From: Bacteroidota bacterium
Lineage (GTDB): Bacteria; Bacteroidota; Bacteroidia; Chitinophagales; JADIYW01
Assembly: GCA_963169645.1 (NCBI GenBank)
Contig: CAUJCO010000013.1
Location: 843,923-907,922 of the forward strand
Length of the DNA stretch: 64,000 nucleotides
Reading direction: 5' to 3'
Shown: positions 44,743-53,631 of the stretch, one piece after another
Layout: every line of letters begins with the position of its first letter
How positions within the stretch are numbered: the stretch's first letter is position 1
Notes under the pieces: model-generated
Database searches by the model: none
Told to the model about the DNA's origin: nothing
The model's input: the letters and a program-made list of their open reading frames with translations, nothing else
Translations under genes and position numbers: made by a program

Positions 44743-47529
44743 ATGCAAGCTTTTTTACAAATAATTGCCGAGTCCGTTTCGAAAGAAAATTTGCCGTATC
44801 TTTACAAACGCTGCTATATTTTTCCGACCAAAAGAGCTGCCATTTATTTCACGAATTTTCTGAAAGAAAAATTTAAAGAAGAAAATTTTATTCTTCCACA
44901 AACCATCACGATACAAGATTTTCTGCAAGCCAATACCTCATTTATTATTAAAGATGATTGGTATTTATTAATGGAATTACATGAAGTACAAACAGCATTA
45001 ACACAACAACATCAACCATTTGAAAAATTTCTTCCGTGGGGCAAGCTCATCTTGCGTGATTTTGATGAATGTGATAAATATTTAGTAGATGCTCAACAGT
45101 TGTTTTCTATTTTAAAAACACAAAAAGAAATTGACACAACTTTTTCCATCTCAGATGAAATTCGAAAATATATTGAACAGTTTATTCTGACAAAATCATC
45201 TCATAATAAAGAAAATATTTACAAAGAACATTTTATAAAAACATGGCATTTATTGGGCGATATGTATGTCCAATTTAAACAACAACTTGCTTCAAAAAAA
45301 ATTGCGTATGAAGGAATGGCGTATCGTGAAGTGCTAGAAAACGTACAAAATGGAAAATTAAAATTGCCCTATTCTGAAATTATTTTTTGTGGATTTAATG
45401 CGTTGTCTGTTTGCGAAGAAACTTTGTTTAAAACAATCGAACAGCAATATACGACTTCATTTTGGTGGGATGCCGATGCACATTTTATGCAAAATAAATT
45501 TCACGAAGCCGGCAATTTTTTAAGAGCTTATCAAACGTCTTTTTCCGGTGAAAATAATCATTGGATTTTGGATAAAGAATCCGCATCTAAAAAAAACATA
45601 CATATTACCGGTGTTTCATCCGATATTGGTCAGGCTCAATTTGTAGCCAACACCATAAATTTAGACGACACCCAAAAAACAGCTGTTGTATTATGTGATG
45701 AACAACTGTTGTCACCCTTGCTTTACACAATCGATGTTTCAAAAGTAAATATTACAATGGGTTATACTTTAGCACATCATCCGTTGTATTTATTGGTAGA
45801 GCTACTGTTAAATTTTTTTGGAAATACACGCATAAGCGAAAATGGATATGTTGCCTATTATCATAAAGATATTGCTGCATTAGCCGAGCATTTTTATTTT
45901 AAAAATAAAATACAAGCATTGCAAGAACTTCAACATAAATTGCCATTTTTTGTTCCATTTATGCCACAAGATGTTTTGCAACAATATTTTCCCAAAGCAA
46001 TTTTATCAAGTCCAACTACTGCAACAGACATATTGAATACTATCATAGAATTTATACATTCCTTACAAGTAAATGATGTGTATTTTAAGCCGGCAAAAGC
46101 ATTACTGATTGATGAGTTAGGCTTGTTGTTGCAATCTTTTAAAGATAAAAATATTCAAGTAGACAGAAGTGCTTTGTTGTTTATTACCAAACAATTTTTA
46201 GGTGCTTCAAAAATCCCATTTGAAACAAATACGCTCAACAATACGCAAATAATGGGTTTTTTAGAAACACGTATCTTGGATTTTGATACATTGTATATTT
46301 TGTCAATGAATGATGATAAGTTACCAGGAACGAATAAAACCAATTCATTTATTCCATACAACTTACGCGCACTTTTTAAATTACCAACCTTCGAACAATT
46401 TGATGGCATCAATGCGTATCATTTTTATAGATTGTTGAAACGTGCTACCACAATACATTTAGTTTATAACAACCAAATTGGTGATAACGCTTCAGAAATG
46501 AGCCGATTTATTCGACAAATACAACACGAGTTTGATACGACCGCCAATGTGATACACGAACAAATTGCCACCTTTGAGAATTCCGTTACACCAACTTTAG
46601 TTGTACCGATACAAATTGCCAAAACGCCCGAAATGTCAGCAGCATTGCAACTGCGTAAGTTCTCAGCTACGGCATTAAAAACGTATATAAAATGTCCGTT
46701 ACAATTTTATCTAAAATATATTGAACACATCGAAGAGCCAAGTGAGTTAGATGAAGATATCGACGCTGCTGTGTTTGGACAAATCATGCATAAAGTGTTG
46801 GAAAATATATATGCACCGTTTTTAAATACTATTTTAAGTAAGGAAAAATTACAATCGTTTACAGAAAATGACTTTATACATCAAGCTATTAAAAATGCTT
46901 GTACAGATTTAGCTTTACCTAAAGAAATTTGGAGTGGAAGCAATAATTTACAATTAAGTGTAATTGAACGTTTGGTGCAAAAAATTATATTAAACGATGC
47001 TAAAGAAGAACAGCTGCAAGTAAAAAATGTAGAAGAGACTATTTTCTGGGATACCTTATTACTTCATAATGGAACATTTGCTAAACTGCAAGGAACTATT
47101 GACAGAGTAGATGTTTTGCCCAATGATGCCATTCGAATTGTAGATTATAAATCCGGAAAAATAAACTTGCCTAAATTTCCGGATCTAGATAATGAAAACA
47201 AAGTAGAGGCGTTTATGGATATGTTGTTTGTTTTAAACAAAACAGACTATAGTGCAGCTTTTCAAGGTATGTTGTACGCTTTGATGTATTATAAATTATT
47301 TAATTGCCATACTATTTATGTTGCCTTCCATCAAGCAAGAAATATGCGAAATGGCATGAGCTACCTGAACGACGGAGAGCCGATTCCTATTGAGTTGTTG
47401 CGTATTTTTGAGAAACGTTTAAGCAAGTTGATTAGTGAGCTAATTTATGAAAATCCATATTTTATACAATCAGAAAATGAGTTAGCATATCAATATGGCG
47501 TGTATGGCGATTTATTAGGAATTAAATAA
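44743..47529 (+). CDS. addB: AddB-like PD-(D/E)XK nuclease family protein
   Basis: 928 residues from the ATG at 44743; the upstream in-frame start at 44683 crosses the promoter box. The N-terminal RCYIFPTKRAAIYFTNF and the central ETRILDFDTLYILSMNDDKLPG are typical of the inactivated helicase part of AddB. The C-terminal nuclease has the TALKTYIKCPLQFYLKYIE entry and IRIVDYKSGK (Asp-Tyr-Lys). The Cys cluster that binds an iron-sulfur centre in Firmicutes AddB is missing from the tail, where only one Cys is left. Together with AddA it should form the break-processing complex. Confidence 0.88.
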   Translation: MQAFLQIIAESVSKENLPYLYKRCYIFPTKRAAIYFTNFLKEKFKEENFILPQTITIQDFLQANTSFIIKDDWYLLMELHEVQTALTQQHQPFEKFLPWGKLILRDFDECDKYLVDAQQLFSILKTQKEIDTTFSISDEIRKYIEQFILTKSSHNKENIYKEHFIKTWHLLGDMYVQFKQQLASKKIAYEGMAYREVLENVQNGKLKLPYSEIIFCGFNALSVCEETLFKTIEQQYTTSFWWDADAHFMQNKFHEAGNFLRAYQTSFSGENNHWILDKESASKKNIHITGVSSDIGQAQFVANTINLDDTQKTAVVLCDEQLLSPLLYTIDVSKVNITMGYTLAHHPLYLLVELLLNFFGNTRISENGYVAYYHKDIAALAEHFYFKNKIQALQELQHKLPFFVPFMPQDVLQQYFPKAILSSPTTATDILNTIIEFIHSLQVNDVYFKPAKALLIDELGLLLQSFKDKNIQVDRSALLFITKQFLGASKIPFETNTLNNTQIMGFLETRILDFDTLYILSMNDDKLPGTNKTNSFIPYNLRALFKLPTFEQFDGINAYHFYRLLKRATTIHLVYNNQIGDNASEMSRFIRQIQHEFDTTANVIHEQIATFENSVTPTLVVPIQIAKTPEMSAALQLRKFSATALKTYIKCPLQFYLKYIEHIEEPSELDEDIDAAVFGQIMHKVLENIYAPFLNTILSKEKLQSFTENDFIHQAIKNACTDLALPKEIWSGSNNLQLSVIERLVQKIILNDAKEEQLQVKNVEETIFWDTLLLHNGTFAKLQGTIDRVDVLPNDAIRIVDYKSGKINLPKFPDLDNENKVEAFMDMLFVLNKTDYSAAFQGMLYALMYYKLFNCHTIYVAFHQARNMRNGMSYLNDGEPIPIELLRIFEKRLSKLISELIYENPYFIQSENELAYQYGVYGDLLGIK

Positions 47530-47532
47530 AAA

Positions 47533-49305
47533 CTAAATCACCGCATGTGATTGAAATTGCATTTCATAAAGATGCTTGTAGTAGCCGTTTTCAATTTTTA
47601 AGAGCGATTCATGTGTGCCTAATTCTTTAATTTCACCTTTGTGCAATACGACTATTTTATCGGCATTTTGTATGGTTGATAAACGATGTGCAATTACGAT
47701 AGATGTTCTTCCTTTTACCAAAGTTTCGATGGCATGTTGTATCAAATTTTCGGATTCTGTATCTACGCTTGATGTGGCTTCATCTAAGATTAAAATTTGT
47801 GGATTATACACCAATGCGCGAATAAAAGAAATTAATTGTCGTTGTCCAACAGATAAAGTTGCACCGCGTTCCATTACATTGTGTTGATAGCCACCCGGTA
47901 ATTCCATAATAAAATCGTGTGCACCAACCAACTTGCTTGCTTCGATTACTTGCGCTTCGCTGATGTTTGGATTTTTGAGCGTGATATTATCATATACCGA
48001 ACCGGAAAATAAAAACACATCTTGCAATACCGTATTGATATAAGCTCTTAATGCACTGAGTTTATAGGCTTTTGCATTGATGCCATCTAATAAGATTTCA
48101 CCTTTATTAATCTCATAAAATCGATTTAAAATATTGATGGTAGATGATTTGCCGGAGCCTGTAGCACCTACAATTGCTAAGGTTTCGCCCGGTTCAATCT
48201 TAAATGAAATATCTTTTAAAACATAATTATCCTGATGATACGCAAACCATACATTTTTAAATTCTATTTCACCTTTAATAGTTGCAGGCGACAAGGTTCC
48301 GCTATTTTCAATTTTATCTTGTGTATCAAATAGTTTAAAAACACGCTCTGCTGCAATTAATCCCATTTGTAATGTATTGAATTTATCAGCCAACATGCGC
48401 AACGGACGAAAAGCTAAATTAAGGTATAAAATAAAGGAGGTGATAATACCAATTTGCACTTCGTGATTCATGATTTCTTTCGCAGCATACCACACCATTA
48501 CTGCAACTGCCAACGATAAAATAACTTCTACCACCGGAAAGAAAATGGAATAATACAATACAGATTTGTCGTTGGCATCGTAGTGCTCACGGTTAAGTCG
48601 GTCAAATTTTTTAAATTCTTTTTCTTGTGCATTGAATATTTGAACGATACGCATGCCGGAAATATGTTCTTGTACAAATGCATTCAATTGGGCTACTTTG
48701 TCGCGTACATCATTAAATGAAACACGCACTTTTTCTTTGAAAATATACGTTGCCCATAAAATTAATGGAAATGTAGTAAGGCAAACCAACGTTAATTTCC
48801 AATCGGTATAAAACATAAATCCTACTACAAATACTAATGATAATACATCGGCAATAATGGAAATAATTCCTTCAGAAAAAATATTATTGATGGCTTCAAC
48901 ATCGTTGATGGTTCTGGTGGTGATGATGCCAACCGGTGTTTTATCAAAAAACTGCAATCGCATAGTTTGCACATGATTGAATAATCGAGTACGTAATTGC
49001 AACATTATATTTTGACCGAGCAAAGCGGTGTTGATTCCAAAAATATATTTTAATAAAAACTCTGAAAGCGTAACCGCTAATAAGATAAGCGTAGCTTTTT
49101 CGATGCCTTTTCCTTCTAATGCAATAATGTTTACGTCAATAATTTGTTGGATGATGTAGGGCCGAACGGCGGTGATAAATGCGGTGATGATAGCAAATGA
49201 AACCGCAATAAACAATAAATTCTTAAATGGAAAAGCCAATCGTATCACTCGCTTGAGTGTATGCCAATCGTTGCCTTTTGTTGTGTTTGTTGTTTTGTTT
49301 GCCAA
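47533..49305 (-). CDS. MsbA-like ABC exporter (fused permease and ATPase)
   Basis: 590 residues. Residues about 15-330 are an ABC_membrane type 1 domain with six helices. The ATPase has Walker A GATGSGKS (380-387), signature LSVGQ (484-488), Walker B ILILDEA (504-510) and a switch His in IAHRLST. One half-transporter, so it works as a homodimer. The MsbA-type role (lipid A or lipid flipping) is an inference from length and the presence of lpxH nearby; drug export is an alternative. Convergent with addB, with a three-base gap. Confidence 0.87.
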   Translation of the reverse strand: MANKTTNTTKGNDWHTLKRVIRLAFPFKNLLFIAVSFAIITAFITAVRPYIIQQIIDVNIIALEGKGIEKATLILLAVTLSEFLLKYIFGINTALLGQNIMLQLRTRLFNHVQTMRLQFFDKTPVGIITTRTINDVEAINNIFSEGIISIIADVLSLVFVVGFMFYTDWKLTLVCLTTFPLILWATYIFKEKVRVSFNDVRDKVAQLNAFVQEHISGMRIVQIFNAQEKEFKKFDRLNREHYDANDKSVLYYSIFFPVVEVILSLAVAVMVWYAAKEIMNHEVQIGIITSFILYLNLAFRPLRMLADKFNTLQMGLIAAERVFKLFDTQDKIENSGTLSPATIKGEIEFKNVWFAYHQDNYVLKDISFKIEPGETLAIVGATGSGKSSTINILNRFYEINKGEILLDGINAKAYKLSALRAYINTVLQDVFLFSGSVYDNITLKNPNISEAQVIEASKLVGAHDFIMELPGGYQHNVMERGATLSVGQRQLISFIRALVYNPQILILDEATSSVDTESENLIQHAIETLVKGRTSIVIAHRLSTIQNADKIVVLHKGEIKELGTHESLLKIENGYYKHLYEMQFQSHAVI

Positions 49306-49356
49306 AATAATATAAACTTGATATGGTTGAAATAAGCTTGGAAAATATGCCCATTT

Positions 49357-50091
49357 TTAAGATAGAAAATCATATTCTATCATCCACAAAAATAAGCCTT
49401 TTGCCGGAACTGCTACGCGAACATCTAATGCTTTTTTCTCTAAAACAGCATCTATGACAATTTGTTCATCTAAGGTTCCGTTTCCTACTTGCAATAATGC
49501 TGCCGTCATGCGTCGCACCATATTTCTCAAAAAACGATTGGCTGTAATAGTGAAAACGTAACCGGATTCGGTGGCTTGCCAATAAGCAGTAGTAAGCACA
49601 CAAACAGATGTTTTATTGTCGCTGCCTTTTTTTTCGAATGCACTAAAATCATGTTCGCCTAATAATTTTTGCAAACAACGATTCATTTTATCTAAATCAA
49701 TGTTTTTGTTCCAAAAAAAACTTTGCTCTTCAATAAATGGATTTTTTGCTGTATGGATAAAGTATTTGTAAGTTCTTGCAGTAGCGTCAAAGCGTGCATG
49801 TGCTTGTTCCGAAACAGGAATAATGCGTTGTACGGCAATATCGGTGGGCAAAATGGCATTTAGCCGATACAGAAAATCCGATGCTATTTTTTTTTCGGTA
49901 TCAAAATGAGCAAAATATTCATGTGCATGGACGCCGGCATCGGTTCTGCCACAACCAACAATTTCTAACTTATCTGATAATAATATCGACAATTTTTCTT
50001 CCAAAACAACTTGTACAGAAATGGCATTTTCTTGTCGTTGCCAACCACAAAAGTTTTTTCCAAAATACGATAATTGCAAAAAATAACGCAT
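49357..50091 (-). CDS. truA: tRNA pseudouridine(38-40) synthase
   Basis: 244 residues from the ATG at 50091 (frame opens at 50136). The catalytic Asp is in GCGRTDAGVHA, and the N-terminal RYFLQLSYFGKNFCGWQ is a TruA hallmark. NRFLRNMVRRM is the conserved RNA-binding segment. Isomerises uridines 38-40 of the tRNA anticodon stem. Confidence 0.95.
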   Translation of the reverse strand: MRYFLQLSYFGKNFCGWQRQENAISVQVVLEEKLSILLSDKLEIVGCGRTDAGVHAHEYFAHFDTEKKIASDFLYRLNAILPTDIAVQRIIPVSEQAHARFDATARTYKYFIHTAKNPFIEEQSFFWNKNIDLDKMNRCLQKLLGEHDFSAFEKKGSDNKTSVCVLTTAYWQATESGYVFTITANRFLRNMVRRMTAALLQVGNGTLDEQIVIDAVLEKKALDVRVAVPAKGLFLWMIEYDFLS

Positions 50092-50211
50092 GAAATATGT
50101 GTAGATTAATAGATACAAGATAGCAGATTTAGCCAAGCAAAAATTAAAATCCTTATTTTATTTTTTATAAATTTGACAACGATTTTTATTTAAAATCTTA
50201 AATCTTAATGT

Positions 50212-50628
50212 ATGATACAACGAATTCAAACGATATATTTATTGTTAGTTACGATTGCTTGTGTAGTGTTTATTTTTATTCCATTTGGTTTGCAATTAAA
50301 ACCGGATGAAACGGCAGAAATCTTAATTGCAAAAAATTATATGTCGGATATGGTTGGTGCACTGTTAATTGCAGTGCTTGCTTTTGCTTCTATATTTCTA
50401 TTTACGAATCGAAAGTTACAAATGAAAGTGGTGTTATTGAATAGCTTACTTTCGCTACTGTATATGGCATTTTTGGCGTATGGCATTTTTCAACATGTCG
50501 GCTTGTCAAATTATGGATTTAAAATTGGGGCTATCTTACCAGTTTTTATATTTATTTTTAATGTATTGGCGTATGCAGGCATTAAAAGTGATGAAAACTT
50601 GGTACGTTCTATGGATAGGTTGCGATAA
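50212..50628 (+). CDS. DUF4293 membrane protein
   Basis: 138 residues with four membrane helices (about 8-25, 44-64, 70-92, 103-125). MIQRIQTIYLLLV at the start and the NYGFKIGAILPVFIFIFN ending fit the Bacteroidota-specific DUF4293 family. Function unknown. Divergent from truA across 120 bases. Confidence 0.85.
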   Translation: MIQRIQTIYLLLVTIACVVFIFIPFGLQLKPDETAEILIAKNYMSDMVGALLIAVLAFASIFLFTNRKLQMKVVLLNSLLSLLYMAFLAYGIFQHVGLSNYGFKIGAILPVFIFIFNVLAYAGIKSDENLVRSMDRLR

Positions 50629-50635
50629 ATCTCGT

Positions 50636-51478
50636 TTAATATTTCCATATTTCTACCCATCCCATCTGGTTTATTCCGCACAAAATGGATTTGCCTAATT
50701 GTATATTTTCCAATTTCGGTGTTTGGGTATATTTTATTTCGGAAAAGGTTAATTGCTGATAGCTATAAATGCAATGTTCTTTATAATAGAAAAGTTGATT
50801 TTCATAAATTTTCAAATCTTGTATGGCATATATAGGAATGTTTTTTATGAAATTTCCTTGATTATCGAAGATAAAAATTCCTTGAGTAGTATCTAAAACA
50901 AAAAGTTGTATGCCAACTTCTGTGATTTGTATCGGATGAATTGTTTTGCCGGTCCACAACGATAAATTATTACTTTCAAAAATGGGCTTTTGGTCTTTGT
51001 CCATTTTTATGAGTCGTTGTGTTGCATCATCCCAAAGCCATAAAAAATTATTGTCGTAAGATGTGCCTACACAGGTAATAAGATACGTTCCTAAATTAAA
51101 CACATCAATAACATCTATCTCTTTAAAGCGATTGTCCAGTTGGATAATTTTTCCAAAATCAGGCGAATATAAAATAGTTTTAAAACCTGTAACACTAATA
51201 ATTTCGGTGTGTTCGTTGATATAAATACTTCCGTAATTTTGAAAAAAAGTGCCGTCCGCATTGTAGCGTTCCAACATGCCTTTGTATAACAAAAAAATGT
51301 CGTTGGTTGTATTTACAAAAATGGAAATCGGTTTTTTCTCAATGGTTTTTATATATGTTGGAATAGCTGAGAAAGAATTATTAGACCATAGACAATAGAC
51401 CATAGCCCATAGCAAACCGGATTTTAGCAGGTTGCTAAACCATCGACTATTAACTATTGACCATCGACTATTGTTCAT
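50636..51478 (-). CDS. secreted beta-propeller-like protein whose signal peptide is encoded by heptamer repeats
   Basis: 280 residues from the ATG at 51478; a TTG at 51484 is also in frame. The N-terminus (NNSRWSIVNSRWFSNLLKSG, then LLWAMVYCLWSNNSFSA) is largely encoded by degenerate 7-base repeats, and its hydrophobic part would serve as a signal peptide. The rest has short blade-like repeats (LERYNADGTFFQNYGSIYI, GTYLITCVGTSYDNNFLWLW, TQGIFIFDNQGNFIKNI), so a beta-propeller is likely. Start overlaps the end of lpxH by 11 bases. No known family. Convergent with the DUF4293 gene (seven-base gap). Confidence 0.6.
   Translation of the reverse strand: MNNSRWSIVNSRWFSNLLKSGLLWAMVYCLWSNNSFSAIPTYIKTIEKKPISIFVNTTNDIFLLYKGMLERYNADGTFFQNYGSIYINEHTEIISVTGFKTILYSPDFGKIIQLDNRFKEIDVIDVFNLGTYLITCVGTSYDNNFLWLWDDATQRLIKMDKDQKPIFESNNLSLWTGKTIHPIQITEVGIQLFVLDTTQGIFIFDNQGNFIKNIPIYAIQDLKIYENQLFYYKEHCIYSYQQLTFSEIKYTQTPKLENIQLGKSILCGINQMGWVEIWKY
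51383..51411 (-). repeat. heptamer tandem repeat array A
   Basis: Four 7-base units on the plus strand: AGACCAT, AGACAAT, AGACCAT, AGCCCAT. They encode part of the signal peptide of the minus-strand gene. Seven is not a multiple of three, so unit number affects the frame. Confidence 0.75.
51440..51474 (-). repeat. heptamer tandem repeat array B
   Basis: Five 7-base units on the plus strand: CCATCGA, CTATTAA, CTATTGA, CCATCGA, CTATTGT. They begin at the lpxH stop codon and run into the start of the propeller gene. Array A is 28 bases away. Confidence 0.75.
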
Positions 51479-52241
51479 CTTCAAATTTAATTAATTGCAT
51501 TTCATTTCCATCAAAAACGGCATAATGACAATGTACTATCCAATCGCCTAAATTAAAATAAGTACTTTGCTCGTTGAGTTTAATTTCCATCGGTAAATGT
51601 CGATGTCCCATGATGAAATAATCGAAATGTTGGTCGTTTAATTTTCGTTTACAATATTGAATTAGCCATTCTTTTTCTTCGCCTTTAAATACTTCTAATT
51701 TCGGATCGGTAAAAGAATGTCTCGACCAAGTTTGAGCAATTTTTATACCAATATCCGGATGCAACCAACGAAAGAGCCATTTACAAATTGGATTCGTGAA
51801 AATGCGTTTGAGTAGTTTGTACTTAGTGTCGCCGGGACCAAGCCCATCGCCATGTGCTACCAATATATTTTTAGTATTGGTTCTGATTTCTATTTTCTCG
51901 TGAAAAATTTGTACACCAATTTCTTGTTGCAGATAATCATTAAACCATAAATCGTGGTTGCCGGTAAAAATATAAATGTTGATTCCATTTTCTTTTAGCT
52001 CGATTAATTTGGCAAAAAAACGCACAAAATATTTGGGCACTACATGTTGGTATTCGAACCAAAAATCAAACGTATCACCTACTAAAAAGATAGCTTGAGC
52101 ATCGTGTTGGATAGTATTAAAAAATGCGATTACTTTTTTTTCTCGTTCCAAACTATTCGTATAATCTGGTGCACCGAGATGTAAATCGGAAATAAAATAG
52201 ATTTTTTTGTTGGATGTTATATTTATAGATAAGGTTTGCAA
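51468..52241 (-). CDS. lpxH: UDP-2,3-diacylglucosamine diphosphatase
   Basis: 257 residues. Calcineurin-like metallophosphoesterase acting in lipid A synthesis, where it makes lipid X. Metal-binding motifs: SDLHLG (Asp 19, His 21), GDTFDFW (56), GNHDLW, AHGDG and GHRHLPM, all present. The length and the YQHVVPK and WLHPDIGIKIAQTWS segments fit the Bacteroidota LpxH. Lies five bases after the PIN toxin gene and shares its last bases with the repeat arrays. Confidence 0.85.
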   Translation of the reverse strand: MQTLSINITSNKKIYFISDLHLGAPDYTNSLEREKKVIAFFNTIQHDAQAIFLVGDTFDFWFEYQHVVPKYFVRFFAKLIELKENGINIYIFTGNHDLWFNDYLQQEIGVQIFHEKIEIRTNTKNILVAHGDGLGPGDTKYKLLKRIFTNPICKWLFRWLHPDIGIKIAQTWSRHSFTDPKLEVFKGEEKEWLIQYCKRKLNDQHFDYFIMGHRHLPMEIKLNEQSTYFNLGDWIVHCHYAVFDGNEMQLIKFEDEQ

Positions 52242-52246
52242 GTATC

Positions 52247-52663
52247 TTATTTGATTAATAATTTACAAAATTGAGATGAGGTAAGCACTCGAATATTTTT
52301 TCCTTTTTTGTAATCTTTCACATTGCGTGTGATAAGAAACGCACAATCGTTTTCTATAGCTGTGTAATATTGAATGGCATCTTCAAAATCGGTGAAATCA
52401 GCATCGAAAGATAAATGAATACTTTGCTTAGTTGAATCTACTATTTCTACTAAAGCAGCTAAATCTTTTAGTTTATTAATAAGTATTTTTTTTTCAAAAT
52501 GTTTGCTTGAAATATAATAGATATTAGAAAAGATTATTGCAGAAGTATAGAAAGATAGTTTGTGGTCGTCCTTTAAAAAAAACAACTTTATAGCATCTTC
52601 AAAAAAAGGTTCTCTTCTTAATAAGAAATCAAGCAGCACGTCAGAATCAAGATATACTTTCAT
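52247..52663 (-). CDS. PIN-domain toxin (VapC-like ribonuclease)
   Basis: 138 residues. PIN-fold acidic cluster: Asp 6, Asp 8 and Asp 12 in LDSDVLLDFLL, then DFTDFEDAIQY (about residue 91) and TRNVKDYK at the end. It would cut an RNA when free of its antitoxin. The PIN_3-type sequence lacks close resemblance to classic VapC. Four-base overlap with the antitoxin. Confidence 0.87.
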   Translation of the reverse strand: MKVYLDSDVLLDFLLRREPFFEDAIKLFFLKDDHKLSFYTSAIIFSNIYYISSKHFEKKILINKLKDLAALVEIVDSTKQSIHLSFDADFTDFEDAIQYYTAIENDCAFLITRNVKDYKKGKNIRVLTSSQFCKLLIK

Positions 52664-52935
52664 TTACTTTTTCTGTTATATCTTTCTATTATTGCTTGTT
52701 GTATTAACACTTTGTCTGTAACATTCTTAGGCAGTTTCGCTTTTAAAGAGCCGGCTAAGCGATTTACTAAATCGGCATATTCTTTTTTCGGTTTAGCTTT
52801 AATTTTGATATCTGAACTTGCAAATACCAAATAATCTTCCACCATGGCAGAAAGTGATTTGCCTTCTTGTTTTGCTTTTAGTTTTGCTTTTTTGATGACT
52901 TCTTCATCAATAGAAAGCGTGAGCTTAGCAGTCAT
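52660..52935 (-). CDS. DUF6364-type antitoxin (partner of the PIN toxin)
   Basis: 91 residues. KLTLSIDEEVIKKAKLKAKQEGKSLSAMVEDYL is a ribbon-helix-helix motif, so the protein probably binds its own promoter. The Lys-rich C-terminal half (AKLPKNVTDKVLIQQAIIERY) would bind the toxin. The promoter region is the 62-base gap after leuD. Confidence 0.85.
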   Translation of the reverse strand: MTAKLTLSIDEEVIKKAKLKAKQEGKSLSAMVEDYLVFASSDIKIKAKPKKEYADLVNRLAGSLKAKLPKNVTDKVLIQQAIIERYNRKSK

Positions 52936-52997
52936 ACGTATAAATTTCTTATTAAAGATACGTATAAATTTCAGTAAATAATTGATTTTTTTTGAGG

Positions 52998-53582
52998 TTA
53001 TCTACTCGCTTCAAACGCTTCGATTTTATCTTTCATGCTCATCAAATAATCGAAATCATCATAGCCATTTATTAGGCACGTTTTTTTATATGGATTGATG
53101 TCAAACGTTTCTTTTTCTTGCGTAGTTTCTATAGTTATCGTTTGGTTTTCTAAATCTACTTGGATTTTTGTGCTTGGATTTTTTTCTATTTCTTTAAATA
53201 TTTTCTGTAAAAATTCCGGCGATACCACGACAGGCAACAAGCCATTGTTTAAAGCATTATTTCTAAAAATATCAGCAAAAAAGCTGGAGACAACAACCCG
53301 AAAACCATAATCAAAAATTGACCAAGCGGCATGCTCACGCGATGAACCGCAACCAAAGTTTTTACCTACAACCAGAATTTTTCCGTTGTACGTTTTATTG
53401 TTCAGAACAAAATTTTCTTTCAAAGAATTATCAGCATTAAAACGCCAATCGCGGAAAAGGTTGTCGCCAAAACCTTCGCGTGTGGTGGCTTTTAAGAAAC
53501 GTGCCGGAATTATTTGGTCGGTGTCCACATCTTCCATATTTAATGGCACCGCTTGGCTATTTATAGTTGTAAATTTTTCCAT
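52998..53582 (-). CDS. leuD: 3-isopropylmalate dehydratase small subunit
   Basis: 194 residues, usual length. It forms the isomerase with Leu[17 protein letters not shown] at the start, [14 protein letters not shown] (the swivel-domain hallmark) and NNGLLPVV follow. Convention in the leucine pathway: leuC (upstream here) then leuD, 49 bases apart. Confidence 0.97.
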   Translation of the reverse strand: MEKFTTINSQAVPLNMEDVDTDQIIPARFLKATTREGFGDNLFRDWRFNADNSLKENFVLNNKTYNGKILVVGKNFGCGSSREHAAWSIFDYGFRVVVSSFFADIFRNNALNNGLLPVVVSPEFLQKIFKEIEKNPSTKIQVDLENQTITIETTQEKETFDINPYKKTCLINGYDDFDYLMSMKDKIEAFEASR

Positions 53583-53631
53583 CTCTTTATTTGTTAGTAT
53601 TGAGTAGTAAGTAGTAGGAATTAAGATTTTT

